Assembly: GCA_036386415.1 (NCBI GenBank)
Contig: DASVVT010000027.1
Coordinates: forward strand, 70,759 to 134,758
Origin: DASVVT01 sp036386415
Lineage (GTDB): Bacteria > Acidobacteriota > Blastocatellia > Pyrinomonadales > Pyrinomonadaceae
Length of the DNA: 64,000 bases
Direction of reading: 5' to 3'
The position numbers and the translations under genes were made by a program. Of this stretch, positions 16,182 through 24,226 are shown in pieces; within the stretch, counting starts at the first letter, position 1, and each line of letters starts with the position of its first letter. Under the pieces are notes generated by a model. It made no database searches. It was not told the origin of the DNA and saw only the letters and a list, made by a program, of their open reading frames with translations.

Positions 16182-18992
16182 TCAGGATGTAAGCTTCATG
16201 CGCTGGAGCAGGCCTAAAAAGCGCGGGTCGGAGCGGAGCGGATCGAAGTACTGATCTACTTTGAGCCAGATCAATCGGCTGGAGCGCTCCTCAAATGCTT
16301 TGTCGAGTTGCTCAAACGCCTTGTCATACTCGCCAAGCCCTATGTAGCTGACGGCGAAATCGTAAGGCGAGATCGGCTCCCGCCTGGATATCTCTTTCAA
16401 CTCGTCGAGTATTTCGAGCGCCTCGCGTCTCTTACCCGCCACCGAGTAGACGTGTCCGAGCGCACTTAAAACAATCGGTATTCGCCCCGTCAGGCTGATC
16501 CCTTTCTGGAACTCCGCAATGGCATCTTCGTACATTCCCTTCTGCTCGTAAGCCCAGCCGAGGATGGCATGGTTCGCCGGAAAGTTAGGGTCAATTTCCA
16601 GTGCCTCACGAGCCAGCTCTATGGCCCGGTCGTAGCGGCGAGCCGTGTGATAGGCGCTCGCCCAATCTCCGTACATCTTGGGCGAAAGGGGATCAATCTG
16701 ATGTGCCTGCTCCGCCTCTGCGACGGCTTCGTCAAAACGCCCCCTTGCGGTCAGGTAAAAAGCGTACAACTGATGGGCGGGCGGGTAGTTCGCATTGAGA
16801 CTGATGGCCTGCTTTAGCTCCCGCTCGGCAGCCGCCCAGTCCCACTCATAAAACATACTGATGCCCCCCAGCGCGGCGTGAGCCTCGCCGAGCGAATCGT
16901 CAATCTCGATGGCCTTCAGCGCCGCGCGTTTGGCCTTAGGCATGGCCTCATGTGGGGGCAGCCACGAATTGGACGCCGACGCGGAGTAGGCGTCAGCCAA
17001 CCCCGCATAAGCCAGTGCGTAGTCCGGGTCATGAGCGATAGCCTGCTCTAAATATTTAATTGCCCTCAGGTGCGATGCGGGCGTGAACTGGCTCCAGACG
17101 TAACGGCCTTTCAGGTAGAGTTGATAGGCTTCTGTGCTCTCTGTGTAACGCTTGGCGAGATTCCCCCGCTCCTCGCCCGTGAGTTCAAGCTGAAGTGCCG
17201 CCGCGACACGCTCTGAGATTGAATCCTGCACGACGAAGATGTCCGTAAACTTCCCGTCGAACGTCTCGGCCCAGAGCGGCGTCCCGTCGCTCACTCTGAC
17301 CATCTGCACCGTCACCCTAATCTTATCGCCTGACCTCTGAACCTTGCCTTCGAGGATCGAATCCACGCCCTGCTCCCGACCCGCGGCCAGCGAGTCCTTT
17401 GCGAAATCAACGTACTTGAGTACGGCGCTGGTGGGTCGCACGACGATCTGTCTGACGTTACTCAGCTTCGTGATCAGCGCATCGGTCATGCCGATTTCCA
17501 ACACTTGATCTTGACTCTTGCCGGAAAGCGGCTTGAACGGAAGCACGGCGAGGGTCTTGATACCTTGAGCCGAACCGCTCGCCGTTGAAGGTACGGCGGA
17601 AGCGGGCTCACGCGCGTTCGTCTCAGCGGGCGTCTTGTTCGGCCTGGCGAGATTGTACAGGCCGAAAACCAGGGCGGCGACCGTGAGGATTAATAACGCG
17701 AGCGCAAGCACAGCGCCCGCTTTGTGCCGCTTGAGAGAGCCTTTGATGTACTCGGCGCTCGACCATGTGCGCTCGCCTGTAACCACGGTAGTCTGTGCCG
17801 CTTGCTCCGCCGTGCCGACGCCCGCGCGCTGCGTACGGTCTCCGGCGCTCGCTTGAGACGCTCGACGCTGCTCCGGCGAGAGCGAGCGCTCGATCTCCGC
17901 GTCCAGCTCAAGCCTCTTTCTCAGACTCCGCAGGTCGATCAACAAGTCTTTCGCCGTCTGGTAGCGCTCGTCCGCGTCCTTCGCCAGCGCCTTCTTGACG
18001 ATGCGCTCTAACTCTTCGGGCACGCCTTCCACTGATTGCGAGAGCGGCGCAAGCTCCTGCTCCTGTATGGCTATGACCTGCCGGTGAACGTCCTGTCCCT
18101 CAAAGGGGACGCGGCCTGTCAGCATCTCGTAGAGAACAACGCCAAGAGACCAGATGTCCGTGCGTGCGTCCACCTCAAGCCCGCGCGACTGCTCCGGCGA
18201 CATGTAGGCGACAGTCCCCATCACCATCCCCGGCTCGGTCTGAATCAGCGCCTGCGTTGGCGCGTCCGGGTCTGACGCCATAGGCGCGGCGGCGCGAGTT
18301 TTCAAGAGCTTCGCCAGGCCGAAGTCGAGCACTTTGACGATGCGGTCACGGCGTCTGACCATCACGTTCTCAGGCTTGATGTCGCGGTGAACGACGCCGA
18401 CCTCGTGCGCCGCGTCCAAGGCCGCTGCCATCTGGATGGCGATGTCTAAAACTTCGTGCAGCTTGATGCACGCGTCGCACAAGTGTCGGCGCAGGGTGAC
18501 GCCGTCAATATATTCTGTGGCGATGAAGCGTCGGGAGTCTGCTTCTCCGATCTCAAAGATGGTTAAGATATTGGGATGGTTCAAACTGGAAGCGGTCTTC
18601 GCCTCCTGCTCGAAGCGCTGCATGCGCTGGCGGTCTGAGGCAAGCTCATGGGGTAAAACCTTGAGGGCGACTGTGCGCCCCAGTTTCACATCATGGGCGA
18701 GGTAGACTTCGCCCATCCCACCCCGCCCCAGTTGACGAATGATCTTGTACTGCCCGACCACATCTCCTTCACGCAATCCGTCCGTCTCATCTGCGAAAAG
18801 CTGCGCGCCCTCTTCTATCGCCGGACGCTCCATAAAGCTGCCTGCGCGCTCGTAAGAGTCGAGCACGGACAACACACCTCGACGCAACTGCTCGTCGTCC
18901 GCGCAGACCTCATTGAGGAACGCACGCCTTTCGTCCGGCGCGCGTTCCAGCACCGACTGTAGAACTCTGTCTATCTCTTCCCACCGTTCCAT
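16182..18992 (-). CDS. membrane Ser/Thr protein kinase with TPR repeats
   Basis: A 936-residue signalling protein. N-terminal residues 1-60 form a short helical region common in this group (WEEIDRVLQSVLERAPDERRAFL). The kinase domain (about 78-350) has GRGGMGEVYLA, catalytic Lys in VALKVL, HRDIKPENV, DFGLAK and the APE-region AYMSPEQSRG, so it should be active. One membrane segment follows (AVLALALLILTVAALVFGLY, about residues 425-445). The periplasmic part starts with a TolB/FlgO-like segment (IKTLAVLPFKPLSGKS, SILEGKVQRSGDKIRVTVQMV) and continues with several TPRs (YALAYAGLADAYSA, AHAALGGISMFYEWDW, NHAILGWAYEQKGMYEDAIAEF). It lies directly after an ECF sigma factor gene, a pairing common in acidobacteria. 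Confidence 0.93.
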   Translation of the reverse strand: MERWEEIDRVLQSVLERAPDERRAFLNEVCADDEQLRRGVLSVLDSYERAGSFMERPAIEEGAQLFADETDGLREGDVVGQYKIIRQLGRGGMGEVYLAHDVKLGRTVALKVLPHELASDRQRMQRFEQEAKTASSLNHPNILTIFEIGEADSRRFIATEYIDGVTLRRHLCDACIKLHEVLDIAIQMAAALDAAHEVGVVHRDIKPENVMVRRRDRIVKVLDFGLAKLLKTRAAAPMASDPDAPTQALIQTEPGMVMGTVAYMSPEQSRGLEVDARTDIWSLGVVLYEMLTGRVPFEGQDVHRQVIAIQEQELAPLSQSVEGVPEELERIVKKALAKDADERYQTAKDLLIDLRSLRKRLELDAEIERSLSPEQRRASQASAGDRTQRAGVGTAEQAAQTTVVTGERTWSSAEYIKGSLKRHKAGAVLALALLILTVAALVFGLYNLARPNKTPAETNAREPASAVPSTASGSAQGIKTLAVLPFKPLSGKSQDQVLEIGMTDALITKLSNVRQIVVRPTSAVLKYVDFAKDSLAAGREQGVDSILEGKVQRSGDKIRVTVQMVRVSDGTPLWAETFDGKFTDIFVVQDSISERVAAALQLELTGEERGNLAKRYTESTEAYQLYLKGRYVWSQFTPASHLRAIKYLEQAIAHDPDYALAYAGLADAYSASASNSWLPPHEAMPKAKRAALKAIEIDDSLGEAHAALGGISMFYEWDWAAAERELKQAISLNANYPPAHQLYAFYLTARGRFDEAVAEAEQAHQIDPLSPKMYGDWASAYHTARRYDRAIELAREALEIDPNFPANHAILGWAYEQKGMYEDAIAEFQKGISLTGRIPIVLSALGHVYSVAGKRREALEILDELKEISRREPISPYDFAVSYIGLGEYDKAFEQLDKAFEERSSRLIWLKVDQYFDPLRSDPRFLGLLQRMKLTS

Positions 18993-18998
18993 AAATGC

Positions 18999-19151
18999 AG
19001 TGATGAGTGACGAGTGATAAGTGGCGAGTCAAAGGCAATATGGAGTCTGAAGGCTGGAGTCGTGAGTCCGAAGCCAACTCGATAAGGTTTTTGCTTTTAA
19101 CTTCAGACTCCAGACTTCAGACTCGTGAGTCGTCACTCATCCCTCGTCACT
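18999..19151. repeat. composite period-7 element, GTGATGA and GAGTCTG units
   Basis: Two heptad series stand side by side: GTGATGA-GTGACGA-GTGATAA-GTGGCGA (18999-19030) and GAGTCTG-AAGGCTG-GAGTCGT-GAGTCCG (19042-19073). Their reverse complements follow in the right arm (19101-19151). The right arm encodes the end of the sigma factor (VTRDE and stop); the kinase start is 6 nt beyond the left arm. Confidence 0.82.
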
Positions 19152-19753
19152 GCTTTATAGAGCCAGGCTTTGGCCGAATCCCAGTGGCGCTTGACGGTGC
19201 GCGAGGAAACGCCGAGAACGTCTGCGATCTCCTCGAAGGTCATGCCCAGGAAATGGTGTAGCTCGACGACGCGGCTCTTTTCGGGGTCGTGGGTTTCAAG
19301 TTCGGCCAGGGCCTCATCGAGCGCCAACAGGTCTGCCGCCCGCTCCGGGCTCATGAGAGCCTTGTTCTCTATAATGAGTCCTGCGGCCTGCTCAAGCGTC
19401 TGGCCTCCTGTTTCGTCAAGAGAGGCGGGACGCGTGCCTCCGCCGCGTTTGGCCGAGCGGCGCATGCGTGCGTGGTCAATCAAGACCTGGCGCATCAACC
19501 GTGCCGCGACTCCGAAAAAATGTTTGCGGCTCACCCATTCAATGCCCCTCTGACCCGCGAGTTTTAGATAAGCCTCGTTGACCAAGGCGGTGGTTTGAAG
19601 TGTGTGGCCGGGGCGCTCGCGGCTCATGAAGCGATGCGCGAGGCGGCGCAGCTCGTCGTAAACCAGTGGCGTCAGTTTGTCTAGCGCCTCTTTGTCGCCG
19701 TGGCTCCAGGCGGCGAGCAGCCGCGTCACTTCGTGTGGCTCTTTGTCTGTCAC
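19133..19753 (-). CDS. ECF-type RNA polymerase sigma factor (PF07638-like)
   Basis: A 206-residue sigma factor. Region 2 is at about residues 25-95 (YDELRRLAHRFMSRERPGHTLQTTALVNEAYLKL is typical of the TIGR02999 type, with FFGVAARLMRQVLIDHAR), and region 4 at about 145-200 (VVELHHFLGMTFEEIADVLGVSSRTVKRHWDSAKAWL). This subtype is common in acidobacteria and planctomycetes and is often controlled by a neighbouring Ser/Thr kinase rather than by an anti-sigma factor; here the kinase gene follows directly. The start is GTG at 19753 without an evident Shine-Dalgarno. The last residues come from the repeat arm. Confidence 0.92.
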   Translation of the reverse strand: MTDKEPHEVTRLLAAWSHGDKEALDKLTPLVYDELRRLAHRFMSRERPGHTLQTTALVNEAYLKLAGQRGIEWVSRKHFFGVAARLMRQVLIDHARMRRSAKRGGGTRPASLDETGGQTLEQAAGLIIENKALMSPERAADLLALDEALAELETHDPEKSRVVELHHFLGMTFEEIADVLGVSSRTVKRHWDSAKAWLYKAVTRDE

Positions 19754-19983
19754 GCGGGCGATTGTAGAACGCGCGCAGGTGCGTCGGGAAGGGCAAATTG
19801 TAACACTCTTCGGGAAATTTAAGCCCCGGATTTTCCGGCCAAATCTACCAGCCTGTCACTTTTTCCGCCCCTTTATCGCATTAGCAAGTAGAGAGAGGAG
19901 GCAGAAGCCCTTGGCGAAAGGGCGGGCGCGCTCTACGGATTAGTCACCGGAGGAAGTGAATTCAGATTGAAAGGAGCACGAAG

Positions 19984-20739
19984 ATGTTACGAAGAATTCT
20001 ACTATTCACACTTAGTGTTTTGATGACGGGATGGCTTTTGGCGGGGGATACCCGCGCGCAGGTGTCCTTCACGCTGAGCGCATATGACATCAACGACGCT
20101 TACCTGGAGGTTTTGGGCCGCGAGGTGAAGGATCACGAGTTACAGTACTGGCAGAGTGTTGCATTGGCTAGCAAGCAGGAACTGGCCTCGGAGCTAAAGC
20201 ATGGTCTGACACTGCCGGACGCTGCGAGCGAGTTGGTGGATGTGATAAACCGCGCCTACTTCATAGGCTTTGGGCGGTTCTCTACCGGGGACGAATACGA
20301 GTACTGGAAGAAGAAGATAATGAGCAAACCGCTCGGCTACTCCGACGTGTTGAATGCCGCGCGCAAGTGGCTCCAGACCGAGGCGGGCGCGAAGGATGCG
20401 AAGGAGATGATTGAGAGAGCCTATCAGATGGCGATGGGACGCGCGGCCACCGCCGAAGACCAGAGCTATTGGCTCAACAGTCTCAAGCAGAAGAGCATCA
20501 TCTTTCCCGAGCTTGTGACCGCCTGCGTCAAATACATGCTGGGGCCCGAGCGGAGGCAGAGATTTGAGTTGAGGAGCATGGTTAAGCGGGCGTACAAGGC
20601 GGCAGGGATAGCCGCACCCAGCGAATACGAACTGGATGCCTGGGAAAAGATAGAGCAGGAATATAAGGAGCCCTACACCATGGTCCTCCTAGACCTGAAG
20701 AAGCTCGGGCCAATGACTCAGAAGGTCATGAAGATGTGA
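19984..20739 (+). CDS. exported DUF4214-like protein
   Basis: A 251-residue exported protein: signal peptide residues 1-26 (LLFTLSVLMTGWLLAGDTRAQ), then at least three copies of a helical unit with the pattern AYxxxLGRxxxxxExxYW, namely DAYLEVLGREVKDHELQYWQ, RAYFIGFGRFSTGDEYEYWK and RAYQMAMGRAATAEDQSYWL. This is the character of the DUF4214 family, often found as repeats in secreted or surface proteins; function unknown. AAAGGAG precedes the ATG. It is the first of three plus-strand exported-protein genes that interrupt the minus-strand trp series, and a long inverted repeat follows it. Confidence 0.82.
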   Translation: MLRRILLFTLSVLMTGWLLAGDTRAQVSFTLSAYDINDAYLEVLGREVKDHELQYWQSVALASKQELASELKHGLTLPDAASELVDVINRAYFIGFGRFSTGDEYEYWKKKIMSKPLGYSDVLNAARKWLQTEAGAKDAKEMIERAYQMAMGRAATAEDQSYWLNSLKQKSIIFPELVTACVKYMLGPERRQRFELRSMVKRAYKAAGIAAPSEYELDAWEKIEQEYKEPYTMVLLDLKKLGPMTQKVMKM

Positions 20740-20808
20740 GCGGCAACTGAACTATGGAGACCGGCACGCGCGTGAAGCGACGCTGAGATCGTGTCGCTTG
20801 AGCTTGAC

Positions 20809-20861
20809 AAAATCTCGGCGAAGCACGGCTCACGTGATATACACTGCTTCGCTGAGATTTT
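20809..20861. repeat. 17-bp inverted repeat between exported-protein genes
   Basis: AAAATCTCGGCGAAGCA (20809-20825) pairs with its reverse complement at 20845-20861 with one mismatch and a 19-nt loop. It lacks the heptad pattern. It lies 70 bp after the upstream stop codon and 90 bp before the next start; a terminator is possible, with a short T run in the right arm. Confidence 0.7.
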
Positions 20862-20950
20862 GAAGAGGCACATAGCTCACGCCGAGCCATGAGGCTCCGA
20901 CGTGCTAGATACAATCGTTCATCACTAAACCAACAGAGGAGTCCGTAGAC

Positions 20951-21385
20951 ATGAAGATCAACTCCATCAAATCAGTTACGTCGCTTGTCCGAAGTTTCCA
21001 TGCGCGCCTGGCGTTGGTCGTCCTGGCCTGCGTCCTCATCGCAACCCAAACGGGCGTGGACGCGAAGCAGCCCGTCCGCCGCATTAAATTCAAGCCGGGA
21101 ACCACCAGCGCCCGCGTGATGGGAAAGCTCAGCGGTATGAACGACAAGGCCGTCTTTCTAATTCGCGTCAATGCCGGACAGCACCTTGTCGCAGAGGTTC
21201 AAAGTAAGCACAGCGCACGCGTCTCTCTGGTCTCGCCGTCGGGGCAGTCGGGAGACCAGGACATGCAAGGCACACACACCGGCGTTGATTCGACAGAAGC
21301 GGGCGACTATCGCATCACCGTGACGGAAAACCCCAAAGCCGATCCCTGGAAGGGAACGTTTTATCTTAATGTCACCGTTCTGTGA
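20951..21385 (+). CDS. exported protein with pre-peptidase C-like domain
   Basis: A 144-residue protein with an N-terminal export signal (LALVVLACVLIATQTGVDA, cleavage about residue 38). The mature part looks like a bacterial pre-peptidase C-terminal (PPC) beta domain: FKPGTTSARVMGKLSGMNDKAVFLIRVNAGQHLVAEV, then VSPSG, then STEAGDYRITVTENPK and a final strand GTFYLNVTV. PPC domains are found at the ends of secreted proteases; here the domain stands alone. Preceded by AGAGGAG. The role is unknown. The downstream gene is a small lipoprotein, with a period-7 element between them. Confidence 0.72.
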   Translation: MKINSIKSVTSLVRSFHARLALVVLACVLIATQTGVDAKQPVRRIKFKPGTTSARVMGKLSGMNDKAVFLIRVNAGQHLVAEVQSKHSARVSLVSPSGQSGDQDMQGTHTGVDSTEAGDYRITVTENPKADPWKGTFYLNVTVL

Positions 21386-21395
21386 GGGACATCGA

Positions 21396-21442
21396 ATTGC
21401 GGATTCAAGACAGACCGCTTTTTTCAATCTGCAATCCGCAAT
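21396..21442. repeat. short period-7 hairpin element, GCGGATT family
   Basis: ATTGCGGATT (21396-21405) is mirrored by AATCCGCAAT (21433-21442); GCGGATT and GCAGATT heptads are visible. It starts 10 nt after the upstream stop codon and ends 22 nt before the next start. Confidence 0.6.
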
Positions 21443-21464
21443 CTTATAGATGAGGAGAAAACCA

Positions 21465-21836
21465 ATGAGACGTATATTCACTTTCCTTGCGTTGATAATC
21501 ATTCTTGCGGCCTGCGCTTCACCTTCGATGATTGCCACGGCGAGCCTGGGCCAGACGTTCAGCAAGCCGGAGTTGGCCGCGCAAAGGCTGTATAGCGCAT
21601 ATAAACACTGCAATCGCGTTGCCGCTCTGAAAGCCGCCTCGTCCCCTGCCGTCAGGACGCTGTTCAGGAAGAACTGCCAGCCGGGCGACCCCAAGTGGGA
21701 ATTCATGGGCTGTGAAAGGACTGGCACCAGCTTTTCGTGCTCCTACTACTATGAGGGCGGCGGAGTAAATATGAACGTTGTTCGGAGCGCACCCACAAGC
21801 TACAGCGTCAAGTCTGTCAGTTTTATTGCCGATTGA
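21465..21836 (+). CDS. small lipoprotein, unknown function
   Basis: A 123-residue protein from the ATG at 21465, chosen because TGAGGAG lies 8 nt upstream (an ATG at 21450 would bury it). The N-terminus MRRIFTFLALIIILAAC is a lipoprotein signal with lipobox LAAC, although AQ-like sites follow too. The mature part has YSAYKHCNRVAALKAASSPAVRTLF, a charged helix, then cysteines in NCQPGD, GCERTG and FSCSYYYEGG, which could form disulfides in the periplasm, and a final strand pattern (VNMNVVRSAP, YSVKSVSFIAD). No family recognised. Confidence 0.65.
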   Translation: MRRIFTFLALIIILAACASPSMIATASLGQTFSKPELAAQRLYSAYKHCNRVAALKAASSPAVRTLFRKNCQPGDPKWEFMGCERTGTSFSCSYYYEGGGVNMNVVRSAPTSYSVKSVSFIAD

Positions 21837-21839
21837 CAC

Positions 21840-21933
21840 TGTGCGACCTCCAGCGTGCTTTCCTCTGCGGCCTTTGCGGTTAAAGAGGTTCTTAAACGCA
21901 AAGGCCGCAAAGGGGCACGCTGGAGGTCGCACA
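21840..21933. repeat. long hairpin element, CGCAAAGG-type, convergent position
   Basis: Arms of about 43 nt (left from 21840, right to 21933) pair almost perfectly around a loop of about 8 nt; the outer 19 bp (TGTGCGACCTCCAGCGTGC) are exact and the inner part holds GCGGCCTTTGCG. It begins 3 nt after the lipoprotein stop codon and lies 25 nt from the convergent trpG stop, so it may work as a bidirectional terminator. Confidence 0.85.
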
Positions 21934-21958
21934 GACATTCCGACCCTTAATTCGCATC

Positions 21959-22525
21959 CTATAATTTAAGGAAATTCGAGAGCAATCTTTTCCCGTCCGT
22001 GGTCAGGATTGATTCGGGATGAAACTGCACGCCCTCGACCCGCATCTCGCGATGGCGCAGACCCATGATGACGCCGTCGGGCGTGGTCGCGGAGACTTCG
22101 AGGCATGCGGGCAAGCTCTCGCGCTCGACCATCAGTGAATGATAGCGCCCGGCCTTGAATCTATATTCGAGCCCTTCAAAGATTGTCTTCCCGTCATGAC
22201 AAACTTCGGATGCTTTGCCGTGCACGAGCGTCGGTGCACGCACCACGCGCCCGCCGAAAGCCTGCCCGATAGCCTGATGCCCCAGGCAGACTCCGAGGAC
22301 GGGGACGCGCCCCGCGAAACGCTCGATCATCGCGAGCGACACACCCGCATCATCCGGCGTGCCCGGCCCCGGCGAGATCAGGATTTTATCAGGACGAAGA
22401 CTGGTTTCGACCTCATCGACCGTCACCGCGTCGTTGCGACGCACCTCTATCTCCTCGCCAAGCTCGCCCAGATATTGCACGAGGTTGTAAGTGAACGAAT
22501 CGTAGTTGTCTATAACGAGAATCAT
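21959..22525 (-). CDS. trpG: anthranilate synthase glutamine amidotransferase subunit
   Basis: A class I glutamine amidotransferase that supplies ammonia to TrpE (it might also serve PabB). The catalytic triad is present: Cys80 in GVCLGHQAIG, and His/Glu in the C-terminal HPES. MILVIDNYDSFTYNLVQYL, SPGPGTPDDAG and RYHSLMVE are typical. Length 188 residues. Upstream lies the ankyrin lipoprotein gene, and trpE is two genes further upstream, so the trpE and trpG pair is split by a cyclophilin and an ankyrin gene on the same strand. A shared transcript is plausible. Confidence 0.94.
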   Translation of the reverse strand: MILVIDNYDSFTYNLVQYLGELGEEIEVRRNDAVTVDEVETSLRPDKILISPGPGTPDDAGVSLAMIERFAGRVPVLGVCLGHQAIGQAFGGRVVRAPTLVHGKASEVCHDGKTIFEGLEYRFKAGRYHSLMVERESLPACLEVSATTPDGVIMGLRHREMRVEGVQFHPESILTTDGKRLLSNFLKL

Positions 22526-22577
22526 CTGCTCGTGAATCGAAAAAAGAAGAGCCGTTCGTCAAATTGCACTTGACGAT

Positions 22578-23390
22578 TTACTTCTTCTGCCTTGCCTGTT
22601 GAAGCATCTGCGCCGTCTGGTCGTGATGAGTTTTAGTCGCCCAAGCCTGCGCCGTCATGCCGTCCATATCTTTCGCATTGATGTCTGCCCCTTTATCAAG
22701 CAGCTCGCGTATGACCTCCTGGTGTCCGTTCGAGGCTGCGACCATCAAGGCTGTGACGCCCTGCTTGTTCTTGATGTTCGGGTCTGCGCCCTTCGCTAGC
22801 AAAGTGCGCAGCATGTCGAGGCGGTTATAGTAGGCAGCCCAGGCGAGCGCCGTTCCGACGTTGTCGTCGCTGGCATTCAAGTCCGCGCCACGGTCTAGCA
22901 GGGACTGGACGATCTCCGGGCTCTCTTTCGCTGCCGAATACATGAGCGCCGTCTCGCCGTGGTTAGCTTTTCTGTTCACATCCGCCCTCTGTTCAAGCAG
23001 AAGCTTCGCCATCGCGGACGACCCATCGCGCGCCGCGCGCATCAGCGCCGTCATGCCATCTTTGGTCTCCTGCATGTTGATGTCCGCGCCTCCGGCCAGG
23101 AGCGCTCTAACGACTGCGCTCTGCTCGTTTTGGACGGCTGCGATCAAGGGGGTCTGCCCCTTTTCGTCTTTTACGTTTGGACTCATCCCCGCAGCGAGAA
23201 ACAGTTTGACTGTCACCACCTCGCCCGTTCGGGCGCGCTCGACGAAAGTTTTTTCGTTGTAATTGATGCCTCTGAGCGCAAGCTCGCGCCGCGCCGTATC
23301 CGGGCTCGGAGTGATCTTCGACCTGTCCATGCATCCGGCGAGCAGAGACAGAGAGATGAGCGACGCCGCGACCCGTTTTGCGTGGAACAT
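22578..23390 (-). CDS. ankyrin-repeat lipoprotein
   Basis: A 270-residue protein from the ATG at 23390 with GGAGG 6-10 nt upstream; an upstream frame to 23444 was rejected for lack of that signal. The N-terminus (VAASLISLSLLAGC) is a lipoprotein signal. After a linker come six to seven ankyrin repeats of 33 residues, for example GQTPLIAAVQNEQSAVVRAL, TALMRAARDGSSAMAKLLLE and VTALMVAASNGHQEVIREL, each ending in GADxNxK-type turns. Ankyrin stacks bind proteins; the partner is unknown, and the location should be periplasmic or membrane-attached. It lies between the cyclophilin and trpG genes. Confidence 0.88.
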   Translation of the reverse strand: MFHAKRVAASLISLSLLAGCMDRSKITPSPDTARRELALRGINYNEKTFVERARTGEVVTVKLFLAAGMSPNVKDEKGQTPLIAAVQNEQSAVVRALLAGGADINMQETKDGMTALMRAARDGSSAMAKLLLEQRADVNRKANHGETALMYSAAKESPEIVQSLLDRGADLNASDDNVGTALAWAAYYNRLDMLRTLLAKGADPNIKNKQGVTALMVAASNGHQEVIRELLDKGADINAKDMDGMTAQAWATKTHHDQTAQMLQQARQKK

Positions 23391-23440
23391 GATCCCCTCC
23401 TTACCGATTGATGCGCGAGACCGGATGCGCTCTCGCAAGC

Positions 23441-24217
23441 TCACAGAGACGCGGGTTCAGGCGCAGCCGCTGGCGCTGCTGGCGGCTGGCAATGGTAGAC
23501 TGTCGCACGCTTAATGCGAACAGGCTTGTCCGGCTTATCGCCGCTCGCGGACGCTTGATTGATCGCGTCCGCCACCTCCATCCCGCGCACGACGCGACCG
23601 AAGGCGGAGAACTTTCCATCCAGATGCGGCGCATCGCCCACGAGGATGAAGAAGTGTGTCGTCGCGCTGTTGGGTCGTCCGGGCAGCGCCATCGAGACGA
23701 TGCCGCGCACATGCTTGATGTTGCTCGGCTCGTCTGCCAGCGTGCGGTTTGATCTCTCCGCAAGTTCCGGCGTCAGCGTCTCACGCGTCGCAAGGTTGCC
23801 GCCCTGAATGACGAACCCCTTGACGACGCGGCTGAAGGTGGTCGTATCAAAAGCGCCTATGGCGACGAGGTTCAGAAAGTTGCGCACGGTCTCAGGGGCA
23901 GACTCGGGCAGCATCTCGATCTCGATCACCCCCGCTTCCGTCTCAAGCCGCACACACTGCCCGGCCATCTTTTCAACTGAAGCGCTATCGAACGGCTCAG
24001 CCGCAGGTGCACGCGCGGCAGCCGGGCGCTCGTTGATCTTTTTCGGCGGCGGCGGAGTCGAACTATTCGGCGCTGTAGTCTCTTGCGCGAGCGCCATGGA
24101 AGCCAACACTAATAAGCAGGCCGTCGTTGCAACAACACGCCGCAACCTGACAGCGTTTGAAAAGCAAACCCGGCAGAGCGCCGATTCCAGTTGAGCTATC
24201 ACGCTTTCATCCCTCAT
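23441..24217 (-). CDS. exported cyclophilin-type peptidyl-prolyl isomerase
   Basis: A 258-residue protein with an N-terminal export signal (VVATTACLLVLASMALAQ, about residues 28-45), a Pro-rich linker (TPPPPKK) and a cyclophilin domain (about 85-240): APETVRNFLNLVAIGAFD, FSRVVKGFVIQGG, FFILVGDAPHLDGKFSAFGRVV. The catalytic Arg (FSRV) and Phe/Gln (FVIQGG) positions are present. It should catalyse proline isomerisation during folding in the periplasm. The ATG lies 10 nt after the trpE stop codon and sits in a short single-arm heptad tract (GATGAGG-GATGAAA), so translation is probably coupled to trpE. Confidence 0.92.
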   Translation of the reverse strand: MRDESVIAQLESALCRVCFSNAVRLRRVVATTACLLVLASMALAQETTAPNSSTPPPPKKINERPAAARAPAAEPFDSASVEKMAGQCVRLETEAGVIEIEMLPESAPETVRNFLNLVAIGAFDTTTFSRVVKGFVIQGGNLATRETLTPELAERSNRTLADEPSNIKHVRGIVSMALPGRPNSATTHFFILVGDAPHLDGKFSAFGRVVRGMEVADAINQASASGDKPDKPVRIKRATVYHCQPPAAPAAAPEPASL

Positions 24218-24226
24218 CCCTGCTCT

